NCBI GenBank assembly: GCA_036244855.1 | Contig: BQKZ01001007.1 | Location: 1 to 64,000, forward strand | Origin: Temnopleurus reevesii | Taxonomy: Eukaryota > Echinodermata > Echinoidea > Temnopleuroida > Temnopleuridae | Direction: 5' to 3' | DNA length: 64,000 bases | Shown: positions 39,190-51,371 of the stretch, piece by piece | Numbering within the stretch: the first letter of the stretch is position 1 | How the letters are laid out: each line of letters opens with the position of its first letter | The notes under the pieces: model-generated | Told to the model about the DNA's origin: nothing | Databases searched by the model: none | What the model saw: the letters and a program-made list of their open reading frames with translations, nothing else | Position numbers and translations under genes: made by a program

Positions 39190-39360
39190 TCAGAGGTCGG
39201 TGTTCAAAACTCACCCATGGTATAAGTTTCCTTCAGTAAGAAAATCATCCACATTGTGCTGCACTCAACCCTGGTGGCATTAACGGATACCAGTAGGAAG
39301 AGATTCTTTTAATGTTGGAAACCTGCCATAAGCCAGGTGATAATGCACAGTGCTAAAATC
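39190..39360 (+). mobile_element. Diverged SINE fragment
   Basis: ggtgttcaaaactcacccat (B-box region), tttccttcagtaagaaaatc, attgtgctgcactcaaccct, then gataatgcac. 3' end missing. Confidence 0.65.
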
Positions 39361-40105
39361 ACAAAAAAAAATACTCATGAAAATGCACAAATTGTGTATA
39401 ATAATCTTTCCAATTGTGAAAATGATCTGATATTAAATGAATGTACTGAAATTCATGTACATGTACCCTAAAATTTTGGCCCTTACAGTATTTTATATTT
39501 TGATTCAGTTTTCACACGGTAGAAATATGTATCAATGGCGGTAGAAACACCACTAAGCCATGAACCATAAGGGCAGTCACTCCCATAACTCTTTTATAGT
39601 CCCTTTTATGGACATGCATGTATGAATGAAATACCAGTTTGACACATCTCCACGGGATCGCTTCAGCTGAAAACTAAAGAATAGATGCAGACTCTGCTTT
39701 TCAAATGCAGTTCAACTTGAAGGGAGGAGAAGAATGAATTAGAATTCCACTCCAGTCCAATTGTCACGGTTCAGTACACAATCCCCACAGACAGTGACTA
39801 TGGTAGAAGGGAAATAATGCGATTCTGATTCATATGCACTAGTCTTTCTTTCATCCAGAAATGTTTTCTTTTCCATCAAAGGAGAGTAAGCATTAGTCTA
39901 CAGATGCAGACCCTTGGCTTCTGTTTTCCACAATGTGCACAATCAAGAGTCTGCATTTTGAGACAACTTCGCAATAGGCCACTTTCGTAATATATTCAAA
40001 TTTTATGCATGCTTCTTTGTCAAACGCACAATGACAAATTATTTGTTCACCTGATATAGAATAATCATATTTCAATAGAAGGAATGTGAGAAGCATCAAA
40101 TGGTT

Positions 40106-40148
40106 GTTGCTAGGTTGGTCAAGCTACGTGTTTGTCCAACCTAGCAAC
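40106..40148. other. 13-bp-stem inverted repeat
   Basis: gttgctaggttgg and ccaacctagcaac are exact inverse complements around a 17-base loop. Likely a small palindromic element; too short to be a typical pre-miRNA. Confidence 0.7.
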
Positions 40149-40439
40149 ATTAATGTATGCAAATGGCATTCTGAGTATTGTATTTTCATTATTTTCTGAC
40201 AGCTGAGTAAATAGTTCGTCTTGGGGGAAAATATGAATAAATTTGAATACATTACGAAAGTGATCTATTTTATGAAGCCCTTGCAAAGGGAGAGGAAAAT
40301 TCAATGCAGTCTGTTATTTCAGAGACTCTATCACGCACTGCATATGCTGTGAACAAAATGCAACACTGAAAACCAATATTTGGTGTCTGGGGATGAAGTA
40401 GGGATTGGGGGCGGTGGAATTTGTAGGGTTCCTTTGGCC

Positions 40440-41155
40440 ACTTATGCCTCGGTATTTTATTTTCATACTTACCATTTTCATATCTTAAATATCAGAACAA
40501 AGCAGTATTGGAATTGTCATATTTATACCTGCAATTCTAGTCTTTGACACATCCCTTTTTCCCAATACTTCACTTCCAGATTCTTTCTTCCTTTGTTTTT
40601 CTTCTATGGACAATTTGCATCTTCCTTCGCTTGTCTCCACTCTCCACAACTAAAAAAAAAGCTTCACGTCCGATGCAACTATGCACCCCCCCCCCCCAAC
40701 TGAAAAAAAATTTACTAATCCGTGCTACGCCAGGAATGAAAAGATTGGTATCATTTCTTTCTCTCATTNGGGGGGGGGGGTTTGGAGTTTGTAGAGGTCC
40801 TTTTGACACTTATGTCTCAGTATTTTATTTTCATATTCATACTTGCTGATTTCATATCTTAAAAATCAGAACAAAGCAGTATTGGAATTGTCATATTTCT
40901 ACCTGCAATTCTAGTCTTTGAATTGGACGATTTACACATCCCTTTTCCCCCAATACTTTTCCAGATTCTTCATTTGTTTTTCTTCTGTGGACAATTGACA
41001 TCCTTCTTGACTCGTCTTCACTCTCCACAACTAAAAAAAAAGACTTCACATCCGATGCAACTATGCACCCCCCCCCCCCCAACTGAAATAGAATTTACTA
41101 CTCCGTGCTACGCCAGGAATGAAAAGATTGGTATCATTTCTTTCTCTCATTCTGT
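40440..41155 (+). repeat. Duplicated segment across single-N joint (40770)
   Basis: 40406-40769 and 40771-41151 share tattttattttcatac, agaacaaagcagtattggaa, cctgcaattctagtctttga and ctacgccaggaatgaaaaga. Poly-C/G runs at the joints suggest the assembler stopped there; probably two haplotypes. Confidence 0.85.
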
Positions 41156-41754
41156 ATAGTGTAGTGAGCACATTCAATTTAGAATGATATGGTCTCCCGC
41201 TCTAGAGATATGCAAGTGTTAATTATAGAACAAAATGTAAAGAATTCAAAAGATGTATGAGGAAAAAGTCAATCTGTGGAGAAACATTACAAATGTTGAT
41301 TTTATAATGGGATAAAAAATCAAGCACTTATTTTCTTCATCCTATTGAATAACAACTTCTTGTCTTTCCTGACAGTAGTTGAACAGAGATACTGATTGGT
41401 AGATTAGGACAAAAGTGGTATGATGGATTATGTTAATCTCCTGTTAGGCCTAATAAAACCCCAAACAAACAATACTTAGAAAAAAATAGAATAAAAATAA
41501 AAATAACTCAATGAAATAAAAAATAATCGAACGACACCCCCATATAAAATCAAGAAAATATGATAAGATGCTTTGTTAGTGGTGTTAATATTTTAACTTG
41601 AAATATGTGTATTTGTATTTATGATTTTGTTGAAAAAGATGTTATGAATATCTGATGGCTCTTCTCTTCTCCCTTTTGTTCTTCTTTGTCTTCTTATTCT
41701 CCTTTGTTTTCTTCTTTTTTCCTTATTCTCATTCTTAGTCTCCTCCTCCCTTTT

Positions 41755-41850
41755 GTTCTTATTTTTCTTCTTCTTCTTCTTCTTCTTCTTCTTCTTCTTC
41801 TTCTTTGTCTTCTTCTTCTTCTTCTTCTTCTCCTTCCTTGTTTTCTTCTG
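41755..41850. repeat. (CTT)n microsatellite
   Basis: About 100 bp of ttc repeats with few interruptions; lysine- and leucine-rich open frames over it are artefacts. Confidence 0.95.
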
Positions 41851-41969
41851 TTTTCTCTTATTCTCCTCCTTCATGAAGGTTTTATTGTTAATATCTTTCT
41901 TGTTATTGGGGGAATAATAACAATAATACAGGATACTTTGAATGTGCCAGATTCCACATGAATAATATC

Positions 41970-42165
41970 AGAGCTGCCAAGTCTCCCTGATTGAGCAGGA
42001 GCCTCCGTGAAAATTAGCTGATTTTTTGTGAGAAATGTCAGATTTTCAGCAATCTCCCTCATTCATACATTGATTTCCTCCATTTGATTGTGTGTTAAAG
42101 AGAAGGATCTCCCTGATATCATGGCAAAATCTCCCTGAAATGTGAATTTTCAAATTGGCAGCTCT
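41970..42165 (+). mobile_element. MITE family C
   Basis: Left end agagctgccaagtctccctg, right end aaattggcagctct, with the same repeated caatctccctg motifs as 27197-27382. Confidence 0.75.
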
Positions 42166-43787
42166 GATCATATGCTCAAGGTGCAGTGAAGGAAAATTCA
42201 CGGAAAGATAAAAATTGATATAGGATTATAGTTTTGGAGAGATGTGTAGCACATTTAACATTCTTGTAAAACATGTATCACAAACAGTGCATGAATTTTA
42301 CATCCTTCCGCTTCTTATAATACGCGAAATGCATGCATAATGCTCAATTCATCAATAATAATTTTACAGAAAGCATGGGCAGTATACTGTGATATGGTAG
42401 GGGGTATATAGTTATTATTTCCAGCAGCTTTTGTACACTTGTTTCTGACTATGAAAGATTAAGGCCTTTTTTATCACTTATTATGTTTTACTGCTCCTAG
42501 CCCCAGACATGTATGGTATGCTGCATAGTCAAATAAATACATTGTACCCAGTATTTTGTCTCAATTCACGACTTCCTTGAGAAGTAATTTCTACGTATCA
42601 AAGGGTCTGTGCTAAAAGACTACATAGCCTACAATCTAGTGCATGTGGAAGATGCATTTGAACATGAATGCTGCGCTCAGTGCTGTACATTGAGTCCCTT
42701 CCTACTGGCATTATGCATACTTGAAGGTGTAGTGGAGCGCTAAAACCCAACGCTGTCTGTCTCTCGGCATGCGTGCAGTCTGTCTGCTTTATAATAAAGC
42801 AGCATTGTTCAGTGCGCTGAACTGGAAGCCAAACGCATGGCCTTGACATTATGGAGGCCAAGTGTGTCCGTTTTAGGGAGCGGATTGCGGTGTACAGATC
42901 GCCTTGCAGAGTCATTTGAATGAAACCTTCAGTGAATAATAAATTCTCTCTCATTAAAGTGGGGATGTGTAGGACTGGACTGAATGTTGTATAAAGATTG
43001 AAATTCAGCATATATATCTATTGTGAGATTGCTAAAGGTAGCATATACAAATTTGTGTCATTATTTTTATTCAGTAAAAAGTGAAATATGTACCTGATAC
43101 CAATTTGTATCAATTACTTATCTGATATCAATCTGCTTCAGTATCTGTAGTTACACTGTACAGGTGTAATCTACATTGCTAGATGTAGGCTAACAATGCA
43201 GTACTGAATTACATCAAAGAACCTAAAGGTTAAATGTCTGGGGCTTATATTAGCGTGCAAGAGAGACATCTTACTAAATTCTATACACACAATTCATGCG
43301 ATTCATGAGCAGGCTAGAAAATGGATGAATGAAAAGAGAAATGAAATGTCAGCTTGCATATGCCATGGTTATTGACATTTTGCCTAATGATGGTGAAATA
43401 CATCGGTCATGAATATGGTGGAGTTTTGTATCTTATGTGTGCACTAGAAAAGGATGAATATGAGTTTGCGAAATGGGCTTTGTTAAATCAATTGATATTT
43501 TTTGTATGGCTTTATATATTTAGCAATGAATCACATCAGGCTACATCAGGCGTATATTTGTATTAGAAACTGGTGAATAGAAGTTTGCAGATATGGGCAT
43601 TGTTATGAATAGCCATTTTATGTATATGATTAGGGTTATATATAGCTATGAGTTGAAAATATCAGACTTGAATATGTTTTAACTTGGGTGTTGTCCATCT
43701 ATATTTGAAATTTATGAATAGACAGAACAGGTGGGTATATATTGCTAATGCTGTTGACATTTCATGTATTTTTTTAAAAGACATATT

Positions 43788-43872
43788 CAGTAAAACATGT
43801 CTATAGTGGCCACATAAGAGAAACATAAAAAGTGGCCTTGTAGACAGTGACCACTAAGACAGGTTTGACTGT
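43788..43872. mobile_element. Short MITE, 85 bp
   Basis: Left end CAGTAAAACATGTCTATAGTGG; right end is the inverse of CAGTCAAACCTGTCTTAGTGG. Same CAGT-start terminus style as the element at 46730. Confidence 0.6.
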
Positions 43873-43988
43873 AATATAGCAAATTAATTCAGCAGTCATG
43901 AATATGTTGGAAATTGTGGTCTTCTAGTGTGCATTGAAAACTGATTCTTTTAATAGAAATCAGTCATAAGGGAATACTTGAAAATGTA

Positions 43989-44174
43989 CAGAAATACAAA
44001 CCGTTCCAAAATGTGCACGACGTCAAAATTTGGAAGTGAATAATTCAACAGCTCAACAAAATTTAGAGCAAACATGACAACAAAAAGCACACTCCCATCC
44101 ATTCACTTGTGATAAAAGCCTTGCATTCATATGAAATTACACCTCATACATATTTTGTGATGATTGGCATCTCT
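43989..44174 (+). mobile_element. MITE family D
   Basis: Shares gtgaataattcaacagctca, cacttgtgataaaagccttg and attcatatgaaattacacct with the family; right end tgattggcatctct. Confidence 0.7.
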
Positions 44175-45267
44175 GTATGTAAAAACAGATGTAGCATTGG
44201 TGTTTGATAGTTGATTTGAACTTCATGCTGTGTCACTGTTAGTACTCAACAGCTGTGAACTGCACTGACATTTGGACCAGTTCTTTTGCAACAATATATG
44301 AAATGTTTTCTCTAATAACTTCCATTTTAGGGCAAACGTTAATTGTCCAGTAAATCAATAGGAAACAAATACCGTAAAAACCGTGAAAGCATTGCCAGTC
44401 CAAAGGAATACACATCTTACAAGTTATACATAGAAATTTTTTTAAGGCTATGGTCATAAATTTACATCATGTTGATGAAGAACAACCAAATTATTTGTAA
44501 AGCTCATAAAAGCGAACACACTTGTCGTCTGCTTTTACTTAAAAAAGCTGTTTCGCGCTTTATGTTGATTACAGCTAGATTTTGTCGCTTACTAAGCCTT
44601 TATTTGCATCATAGGGTCAATTAAGTTGTGCAAATTAGTAATAAACCAATAAAATATTTTTGTTTAAAATTCTTTACTTCAATCACTGGCCAATCAAAGA
44701 TATAATTGTTTTTGAAAACTATATTTTACTTTGTTGATATTGCATTATCCGCATACTTCTAATTGTTACATGTAAGTATCATTAATTAGGTCCAGCATTG
44801 TTGAATATTACTTAGACTACTAGTACCTTAGTTGAATTGGATGTTTTTAGTACTTCAGGTAAATTGGATTACCACAAATCCAATTCAATCTGAAGTAGTC
44901 TAGATCTTGGAGTACTTAATTTGCAGTTTTTCAAAAGAGGGAGACATTGCATGAGTGAATGAAGTGTTTGCTTTGCACTTTATTAAGGGGTTAATGGGCT
45001 AATTTGTTTTCGGAGTACATTAATTAGACTGTATCAAGTGTATTGTTTTCCGCTAATGATATTGAAGCGTAGCATTGAGAGTAATAGGTATCAGTGATGA
45101 GGGAGTATGGTGGTAATGAGAATGATAGGAATAAAAGTGATGACAAGGGCAGCGAGTGTTAGGTTACGAAAGACTATAAGAACGATTGGTATCAGTTCTT
45201 GAGCTGAATGGTTTGGTCTTTCTCACTGTCGTGATTTGATGAAATACCAAGGGAGGAAGATACTGAA

Positions 45268-45326
45268 AACGATGATTGTGATGATGATGATGATATTGAT
45301 GATGATGATGATGATGGTGATGATAT

Positions 45327-45367
<41 letters not shown>

Positions 45368-45560
45368 GTGGTGATGGTGATGGTGATGGGGATGGTCATG
45401 ATGATGATGATGATGATGATGATGACGACGACGACGATGATGGAGACAATGATGGTGATCGTTATCATGAAGACGGTGATGATAGGGATGTTAATGATGG
45501 TGGTGGTAATGATAAGGATGAGGATAATTATGATATCAATAATGATGAAGAACATATGAC
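45268..45560. repeat. (GAT)n microsatellite with GGT/GAC variants
   Basis: Nearly 300 bp of gatgat repeats. The 107- and 147-residue frames (poly-Met, poly-Ile) are artefacts. Confidence 0.95.
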
Positions 45561-46334
45561 ATGATAAGAATGTTGGTTTGTTTTCCTTCATATGTAGAAA
45601 GACATTATGTAAAAGAACGTAGTAAAATCTCCCTTTTGGTCTTGTCCAATTGCAAAACAGTGGCATTGTAAAATGATGGATTCAAACATTCCATTATTTA
45701 TTTGTAAAATTATCTATATATTGACCTACATACAGTGCGGCTTATTCAGGTGTGAGTCACCTGACAAACATGATAATTGCATATTTCTCAATAGAATAAA
45801 ACCAACATGGACAATGAACGCTGAAACCTTTCATCGCTCCCTATTTGGTCTTGTCTTTTGCTCTTGTTAAATGATTGAAAACTAATAAATTGATGATTAT
45901 TTACACGTTTCGGCGGTTTAAGTATTTGATCTTTATCGTGAAAATATGTGTAACACTGCTACATATATCAGTTACATGTATGTAGACTGTTCCAATTGGT
46001 TTTATATCACTGTATATGTAGCCATGATGATTTTAAAATCTTGGCAACTAGATACAATAATGAACATAAATGATAATTTTATTTTTATTTTATTATTATA
46101 ACAAGCAATGAATGCACTTGTGCACATAACAGGTGTCGATTGCATATTGTAGATGTCTGAATTTTAGGGGTTCTCATTTTAAATCTAAAATAGTTGTTTG
46201 GCAGAATTGGTAGAATTTGAATGATAGCAGAAAGTTAAATTGCAAATAGCAGTGAATATAAAACTGAATATGGGTATAACTAATTACAATTTTCTCTCTT
46301 CATTTTTTTCTTTCATTCCCCCCCCCCCCCCCCC

Positions 46335-46485
46335 NNNNNNNNNNNNNNNNNNNNNNNNNNNNNNNNNNNNNNNNNNNNNNNNNNNNNNNNNNNNNNNNNN
46401 NNNNNNNNNNNNNNNNNNNNNNNNNNNNNNNNNNNNNNNNNNNNNNNNNNNNNNNNNNNNNNNNNNNNNNNNNNNNNNNNNNNNN
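46335..46485. other. Assembly gap (151 Ns) before the DNA-binding-domain exon
   Basis: The run of N is preceded by poly-C. Open frames running through it are artefacts. Confidence 0.99.
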
Positions 46486-46514
46486 TATCTCTGGCTATTT
46501 TCCCACCACTACAG

Positions 46515-46694
46515 GCAAGCATTATGGCGTGTACAGTTGTGAAGGCTGCAAAGGGTTCTTCAAGAGGACGGTAAGGAAAGACCTCACGTACACGTGTCGA
46601 GACGAGAGGAACTGTATGGTGGATAAGAGACAGAGGAATCGATGCCAATATTGCCGTTATCAGAAGTGCTTGGGGATGGGCATGCGCAGAGAAG
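46515..46694 (+). CDS. rxr: RXR exon: DNA-binding domain, zinc fingers 1-2
   Basis: The exon follows ccactacag and ends GAAG|gtaaga; 180 nt. It begins [18 protein letters not shown], containing the P-box CEGCKG that reads AGGTCA half-sites, followed by the second C4 finger and [14 protein letters not shown], the near-invariant RXR finger-2 and DNA-contact region. It then enters the C-terminal extension GMGMRRE. RXR binds DNA as obligate partner of many nuclear receptors or as a homodimer. One oddity is KCLGMGM where most RXRs have KCLAMGM. The acceptor lies about 29 bp after the assembly gap, so the upstream intron end is only partly seen. Confidence 0.97.
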
Positions 46695-46729
46695 GTAAGA
46701 AGAAAGGATCCTCATTCTTTTGTGTAATA

Positions 46730-46904
46730 CAGTGGAACGTCGTTATAAAGAGGTCAAATATAGCAAGATACCTGTTATACAAGGTGATTTTATTTGTCCC
46801 AGCTCTTTATAGTTCTTTGTTCATTTACCCTTATATAGTGAGGAACCTGATATAATAAGGTAGTTTTCATGGTCCCAAGGACCTCGTTATAAGAGGTTTC
46901 ACTG
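46730..46904. mobile_element. MITE with pogo/Tc1-like terminal repeats in hinge intron
   Basis: It starts CAGTGGAACGTCGTTATAA and ends with the inverse of CAGTGAAACCTCTTATAACG, flanked by TA on both sides (46728-46729 and 46905-46906). TA target duplication and a CAGT-start terminus are typical of non-autonomous Tc1/mariner-pogo elements. No transposase frame. Confidence 0.8.
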
Positions 46905-47551
46905 TACTAGCAATTCCACGGCTCTGTCACATTCGTGTCGCTAACAGGGAGTGCATGTCATGATGAAACTCCTTGAAATTTGAAATATGTGTTACAGATC
47001 CTATTTGATTCATATGTCTTGAATTTCAGTGAATTTCAATGAATAGTTTTCAAGATATTCACCTTCATGGGTTTAACGAACATGACACCTTTGTGGAATT
47101 GCCCTCTTGCTCAGATATAGCACATTAATAGTACATGTAAATGTGTTTGTTGCTAAATTAGCATCATTGATATGCTGGCGTCAAGTCTAAGCTGATCGGC
47201 CTCACACCGTAGACCTTAGCGGTGTTTAATCAAGATAAGAAAGACGTTACGAACAACTGATATCCATTCTTTCACTCAATACCTTTTGATATTACGTGTA
47301 TTCAGCACCAGAACTAATACCAGTCCTTAGATTCTTCGTAACTTTGTGAAACAGCACCCTAGTAAAATGCTTCCCGATGAACCGGATGCCAAACATATCA
47401 ATCATAGAACAGCTTCGATCAGAGATTTCACCCGTGAATTTTAATGTTTCGTGATCACGATTCTACAGACTCTCCTGGAGTAAAATTGAGAATAGTGTGG
47501 GGTGAGTATGCCAATTGATAAAGGTCATAATTTTTTCTTGTTCTTGTTCTT

Positions 47552-47765
47552 CTTCAGCAAGAAATTCATCCACACTGTGCTGCACTCTACCCAGGTGAAA
47601 AATGGGTACCTGGCAGGAATTTATTCCTTAGAATGCCTAAGCGCCTAACTGGCTTGCTCGGCAGTTATAGCCAGGGTAATAATATGGTACCTAGTATCAA
47701 GCGCAGTAGAGTATATGCATATAGTGATTGCGCTATATAAATGGACCTATTATTATTCTTATTAT
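47552..47765 (+). mobile_element. SINE immediately before hinge exon
   Basis: ttcttcagcaagaaattcat, cactgtgctgcactctaccc, aatgggtacctggcaggaat and gcgctatataaatggaccta followed by tta repeats. It ends about 30 bp before the exon at 47796, so its tail supplies part of that exon's 3' splice-site region. Confidence 0.8.
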
Positions 47766-47795
47766 TATTCTTGTTTTCTGGGGTTTCTGGGGTAG

Positions 47796-47947
47796 CCGTA
47801 CAGGAGGAGAGGCAACGCAAGGACAAACCTACAGGAGATAGTCAGGTTGAGAGTACGAGTGGAGCAAGTAATGATATGCCGGTAGAAAAGATCTTGGAAG
47901 CTGAGCTAGCGGTAGAACCCAACCACGGGCCTTATGTAGACACGCCG
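47796..47947 (+). CDS. rxr: RXR exon: hinge and start of ligand-binding domain
   Basis: It is 152 nt, follows ggggtag and ends ACGCCG|gtaagt. Joined to the previous exon it reads [13 protein letters not shown] (the conserved end of the DNA-binding extension), a variable Ser/Thr/Gly hinge, then [15 protein letters not shown], which is helix 1 of the RXR ligand-binding domain, and NHGPYVDTP. The acceptor has little pyrimidine tract (a ttcttgttttctggggtttctgg stretch) and sits right after a SINE tail, yet both phases are exact. No stop or frameshift is seen. Confidence 0.96.
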
Positions 47948-47973
47948 GTAAGTCATGGTAGTTACCATTTTGT

Positions 47974-48160
47974 AGAGTTCCCAACTGTTCCAGAATATGT
48001 ATGGGGTGCAGATTAAAAAGTGAATAATGCAACAGCTGGACAAATGTCAGAGCAAGCATGATAACGATAACCATACACTCAAGACAATCACTTGAGATGA
48101 AAACATGTAATTCATATGAAATATATATCTCAGGCATATTCTTGACTGGTTGGCAGCTCT
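47974..48160 (+). mobile_element. MITE family D (about 185 bp) in RXR intron
   Basis: It begins agagttcccaactgttcc and ends ggttggcagctct, with the internal block gtgaataatgcaacagctgg and aattcatatgaaat. Relatives occur at 26755-26937, 43989-44174 and 62303-62487, all with termini like agagatgccaactgttcc. Confidence 0.7.
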
Positions 48161-48577
48161 AATTTTGTAGGCTCAATGAATGGAGTGTCTCCCTCGTGAT
48201 CTGAGGCTTGTGTGTTGGAGCCCCAATCATATCATACCAAAAGATGTCAAGATAGCAGTTGCTACTTGCTACTGTATTTGAAAGAATGTAGGAAAGTCAA
48301 TTTAGACCTGCCACTTGGCTGCCAGGCCCACGCTAAGTGACGGGAGAAAAATATAATTCAAACAATAAACTGCGGACTTTATTTTACAAAACATTATTCT
48401 TGCGGAAATTGTCTCTTGTGAAATATCCTTATTTTAGCTTCGGATAATTGAGTGAAAAGTTAAAAACAAGAGTAAATCATGTGAACACTTTTGGAAATTT
48501 GATAATTACTCGATTTCCGAATGCATTTACGGTGCAGTAATGTATCACTGAGATTGTTTCTTTATTTTCTTCTACAG

Positions 48578-48704
48578 CGTGATCCTGTGACAAACATTTG
48601 CCAAGCTGCTGACAAACAACTCTTCACCTTAGTAGAGTGGGCTAAGAGAATCCCACACTTTACAGAACTGCCATTAGATGATCAGGTTACCCTCCTTAGA
48701 GCAG
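48578..48704 (+). CDS. rxr: RXR exon: ligand-binding domain helices 3-5
   Basis: It is 127 nt, after tctacag, ending GCAG|gtgtgt. It reads [20 protein letters not shown], then [20 protein letters not shown] and RAG. This is helix 3 and the start of helices 4/5, the nuclear-receptor signature region. The Ala-Ala-x-Lys-Gln patch lines the 9-cis-retinoic-acid pocket in known RXRs, and the Lys of WAKRIP helps form the coactivator groove. The donor gtgtgt is weaker than the gtatgt found after most of the repeat copies downstream. The last ~63 nt are copied many times in the following intron. Confidence 0.97.
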
Positions 48705-49795
48705 GTGTGTATCGTGATGATGATGGTGGTGCTGGTGGTGGTAGTGGTGGTGATTCGGGGTGTAGAGATGATGGACATGATGATGGGTGTGGTATTGGTG
48801 GTGTATGGGACTAAGAGAATCCCACACTTTACAGAACTGCCATTAGATAATCAGGTTACTCTCCTCAGAGCAGGTATATATTGTGGTGGTGGTGCTTATG
48901 ATGATGATGGTGATGATGGTGGTGCTGGTGATGGTGATTAGGGGTGTAGAGATGATGGACATGATAATGGGTACGGTATTGATGGTGGAAGGCACCAGGA
49001 GAATCTCACACTTACAGAACTGCCATTAGATGATCAGGATACTCTCCTTAGAGCAGGTAGGTATGGTGATGATGGTGTTAGTGGTGGTAGTGATAGTGGT
49101 AATGGAAGGGGGTTGTGTCTTATGGAGGGAATAGAGATGATGGTATTGGTATTGACGGTGAAAGGCACCAGGAGAATCCCACACTTTGCAGAACCCCCAT
49201 TTGATGATCAGGTTACCCTTCTTAGAGCAGGTGTGTATGGTGATGATGGTGGTGGTGGTGCTGGTGGTGGGAGAGGGTGGAGGAAGAGATGTTGGTTGTC
49301 ATGATGATGTGTATGGTATTAGTGGTGGAAGGCACCAGAAGAATCCCACACTTTGCAGAACCCCCATTAGATGATCAGGTTACCCTCCTTAGCGCAGATG
49401 TATATCGTGTATTGTGGTGGGAGGAGCCAGAAGAACCATACACTTCGCAATGCATGATGGTTCGAGGGTGTTTCATGAAACTTTTTGCCCGAGACAAGCA
49501 GTCCTTCTCCAACAGTTACCATACATGAAACGCCTTTCAAGTTAAGCTCCTCAGAGCAGGTATGTTTGAAGATAATAATGAAGCTGATGAAGATAATGGT
49601 GGTGTTGGTGGTAGTGGTGTTGAGGATGGTGGAAGTGGAGGAGAGATTGTCTTTGAGATAATGGTGATGGTAATGGTGACAGTGGTTGGGACGATGAAGC
49701 TTACATATCTACTTTGCATAGTGCTTGCTTGTCACTAGTCCCTCATAGTTATTGCAGAAGATGACATTATTACGATCATGATCATTTATCCGTAN

Positions 49796-49796
49796 T
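49796..49796. other. Single-N joint inside the minisatellite (probable haplotype join)
   Basis: Sequence before the N (49680-49795) already runs from the array into the DNA that lies just before the next exon; it matches 51732-51842. Sequence after the N restarts inside the array. The order is best explained by two alleles laid end to end: a short array (48705-49570) and a longer one (49797-51400). Confidence 0.75.
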
Positions 49797-51261
49797 GGTG
49801 GTAGTGGTGGTGGTGCTGGTGATGGTGGTGGGAGAGGGTGGGGGTTTGAGATGATGATAGAGATGGATGTTGGGGTGGAGAAGAGATGGTGCTTGTCGTG
49901 ATTATATGTACGGTATTGGTGGTGGAAGGTGTCAAGACAATCATACACTTGTACAGAACTGCCATTAGATGATCAGTTTACCCTCCTTAGAGCAGGTATG
50001 TATGGTGGTGGTGGTGGTGGTGGTGGTGATGGTGGTGGTGTTGATGGTGGTGCTGGTGATGGTGGTGGTGATTGGGGGTGTAGAGATGATGGTCGTGATG
50101 ATGTGTACGGTATTGGTAGTGGAAGGGTTCAAGATAATCCCACACTTTACAGAACTGCCATTAGATGATCAGGTTACTCTCCTCAGAGCAGGTATGTATT
50201 GTGGTGGTGGTGGTGGTGGTGGTGGTGGTGGTGGTGGTGGTGGTGGGGCTGGTGATGTTGATTAGGGGTGTAGAGATGATGGTGATTTGGGGTGTAGAGA
50301 TGATGGACATGATAATGGGTGTGGTATTGGTGGTGGAAGAAGACAAAAGAATCTCACACTTTACAGAACTGCCATTAGATGATCAGGTTACCCTCCTTAG
50401 AGCAGGTATGTGTGGTGGTGGTGTTGCTGCTGGTGGTGGTGGTGGTGGTGGTGGTGGTGATTAGGGGTGTAGAGATGATGGTGATTTGGGGTGTAGAGAT
50501 GATGGTCATGATGATGGGTATGGTGTTGTTAGTGGAAGGGTTCAAGATAATCACACTTTACAGAACTGCCATTAGATGATCAGGTTACCCTTCTTAGAGC
50601 AGGTATGTGTAGTGGTGGTGATGGTGTTGGTAGTGCTTGTGGTGCTGGTGGTGATGGTGGTGATGTTGATGTGTATGGTATTAATAGTGGAAGAGGCTAT
50701 TAAAGAGAATCACACACGTAAGATAACTCTCATTATTTGATCAGGTTACCCTCCTTAGCCAGGTGTGTACTATGGTTGTGGTGGTAATGATGAGAGGGGG
50801 TAGTTGATGGTATGGTAGAAGAGTGATGGAAGGGTCGGTATGTATGATGGTGATTTTTGTAGGGGGAGGTAGAGATTGTGTAATACATTTGTGTGGGATG
50901 AGGTAGGGTGTGTGTGTGTGTGGTGTGGGAGTAGAGATTGTGGTCATGATGATGTGTATGGTGTTGGTAGGGGAAGGGGCCAAGAGAATCACAAACTTTA
51001 CAGAACTGCCATTAGATGACCAGGTTACCCTTCTTAGAGCAGGTATGTGTAGTGGTGATGGTGGTGATGATGATGGTGATTAGGGGTGTAGAGATGATGG
51101 TCATGATGATGGGTGTGGTCTTGGTAGTGGAAGGGGCCAAGAGAATCACACACTTCAAAGAACTGCCATTAGATGATCAAGTTACTCTCCTTAGAGCAGG
51201 TATGTATCGTGGTGGGAGGGGCTAGGAGAACCACACACTTCACAATGCATGATGGTTCGAG

Positions 51262-51371
51262 GGTGTTTTATGAAGCTTTCGCCTGAGACAAGCAGTCCTT
51301 CTCTGACAGTTACCATAGCAACAGTCAGTGCCAATAAGCTGTCGCTGGCAAGAAGCTTCATGAAACGCCTT
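51262..51371. mobile_element. MITE-like element in the minisatellite, related ends
   Basis: ggtgttttatgaagcttt at the left pairs with aagcttcatgaaacgcc at the right. A shortened version lies at 49461-49535, where the middle is deleted (cagttaccatacatgaaacg). The tgtttcat-type end resembles 25981-26127. Confidence 0.65.

Larger units (their letters stand above)
25502..46514 (+). other. Large RXR intron (about 21 kb)
   Basis: It separates the two exons that together encode the DNA-binding domain; the phase-1 junction (TCA G|GC AAG) is exact. No reading frame in this span resembles a known protein. It contains MITE-like elements, SINE and LINE pieces, simple repeats, a CpG-rich block (30029-30400), duplicated segments across single-N joints, and the 151-N gap at its 3' end. 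Stretches not listed separately (for example 34200-34950, 35200-36500, 37020-37700, 42200-43780, 44200-45200, 45670-46300) show nothing I can interpret. Confidence 0.75.

Noticed and set aside
40106..40148. Pre-microRNA hairpin
   Set aside because: The stem is only 13 bp and the total 43 nt, too short for a typical precursor.
45223..45666. 147- and 107-residue frames of poly-Ile and poly-Met
   Set aside because: Products of the (GAT)n microsatellite.
46240..46648. Frames of 100-111 residues spanning unknown residues
   Set aside because: They run through the 151-N gap; only the part from 46515 on the + strand is a real exon.
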